From Bryobacterales bacterium (lineage in GTDB: Bacteria > Acidobacteriota > Terriglobia > Bryobacterales > Bryobacteraceae): 7,938 nucleotides of DNA. Below the pieces are notes generated by a model. The model saw only the letters and a program-made list of their open reading frames with translations, was not told where the DNA came from and searched no databases. Every line of letters begins with the position of its first letter. Position 1 is the first letter of the stretch. Position numbers and translations under genes: made by a program. Positions 7,501 through 7,938 of the stretch are shown one piece after another. The stretch lies in contig DOZZ01000069.1 of the NCBI GenBank assembly GCA_003517725.1, positions 7,262-15,199 on the forward strand. Reading direction: 5' to 3'.

Positions 7501-7938
7501 GCGGCCCGAGAAGCAGGACGCGGCGGTGTTCGCCGCGGGGGTCGAGGCCATTGTCGAGACGCAGCGCGCGGTAGCGATGAACTATTTCGAGGATGGCAGC
7601 ATCGAGTTGGCCTGTCCGCCGGTGAAGGCGCTGCTGCACATGACGGCGTACGGTGAGTATCGGGGAATGCGCGAGAGCGATGCTGATTTTCGAGGGCTAT
7701 TTTCGAGAGAAGCGCTGATCGCGAGTGACTGGTATCGAGAGCGTTTGCAGGCCAAGCGCGAAGTCGACAGGATGTTGTGGCAGCGGCATTGCGAGGCACT
7801 CGAAGCATTCCAGGGGCACGCGGCCGGCGCGTGGCAAGCGCGGCTGGAAGAGACACGCGCGCGGCTGGCGGAGGTCTCGAGCGACGGCTATCTCGCGAAG
7901 CTTAGGGGCACCATCGGTGCTGATCCGTCGGTTCTGCC
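4565..7938 (+). CDS. Probable PPi-type phosphoenolpyruvate carboxykinase (diphosphate), 3' end outside window
   Basis: One frame stays open from the ATG at 4565 to the right edge, 1,124 full codons without a stop; the C-terminus is cut by the window. I recognise the overall motif set as the PPi-type PEPCK family (about 1,100-1,200 residues), which interconverts oxaloacetate plus diphosphate with PEP, CO2 and phosphate. It is distinct from the ATP and GTP enzymes. Notable segments: GNGGDP (223-228), [20 protein letters not shown] (299-318) followed by KKEVKTQIS (319-327), [12 protein letters not shown] (337-348), a glycine-lysine loop [11 protein letters not shown] (470-480) before [11 protein letters not shown] (485-495), [20 protein letters not shown] (844-863), and [23 protein letters not shown] spanning 884-906. 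Residues from about 1055 to the edge are charged and helical, possibly coiled coil. No signal peptide or membrane segment is seen. No clear ribosome binding site precedes the ATG, but it is the only plausible start codon after the upstream stop. The family call is from memory of motifs, not a search. Confidence 0.62.
   Translation, partial: [1124 protein letters not shown]

Noticed and set aside
6419..7639. 406-codon minus-strand open frame antisense to the PEPCK-like gene
   Set aside because: Same composition artefact; its protein shows only arginine/histidine-rich low-information sequence while the + strand frame is coherent through the region.

Overview
This is a GC-rich bacterial chromosomal window with long open frames, short spacers and strong codon bias to G/C in third positions. 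It carries five recognisable protein genes, one decayed transposase-family gene and one REP-like inverted repeat. The gene types, the base composition and the pairing of a RAYT relic with a REP-like palindrome suggest a soil or sediment acidobacterium of the Solibacter/Bryobacter kind. That placement is an inference from gene style only, because there is no rRNA or marker phylogeny here.

Layout from left to right. hemB (porphobilinogen synthase, +) ends at 1004. Tail-to-tail with it, 4 bases away, is a degenerate REP-associated tyrosine transposase (RAYT) relic on the minus strand (1009-1326) that has lost both HUH histidines and the segment that should hold the catalytic tyrosine. Next is a 5-dehydro-4-deoxyglucarate dehydratase-like member of the DapA superfamily (1386-2291, +, GTG start). 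A 480-base gene-free stretch follows, with a small perfect hairpin and a 128-base REP-like element made of two 39-base inverted arms. An aldo/keto reductase runs on the minus strand (2772-3743). It is divergently arranged with a DhnA/LacD-type aldolase-like TIM-barrel protein (3823-4515, +) whose expected Schiff-base lysine is replaced. The rest of the window (4565 to the right edge) is one uninterrupted + strand reading frame of more than 1,120 codons. I read it as a PPi-type phosphoenolpyruvate carboxykinase, with its C-terminus outside the window.

How the genes fit together. The intact genes are metabolic: haem synthesis, sugar-acid breakdown, carbonyl reduction, an aldolase-like protein, and PEP/oxaloacetate interconversion. 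Only the aldolase-like gene and the PEPCK-like gene are close enough and co-directional (49-base gap) to be a plausible transcription unit. No phage, CRISPR, tRNA, rRNA or intact mobile element was seen. The points most worth a second look are the PPi-PEPCK-like giant gene, the active-site changes in its upstream neighbour, and the RAYT relic with a REP-like palindrome nearby.
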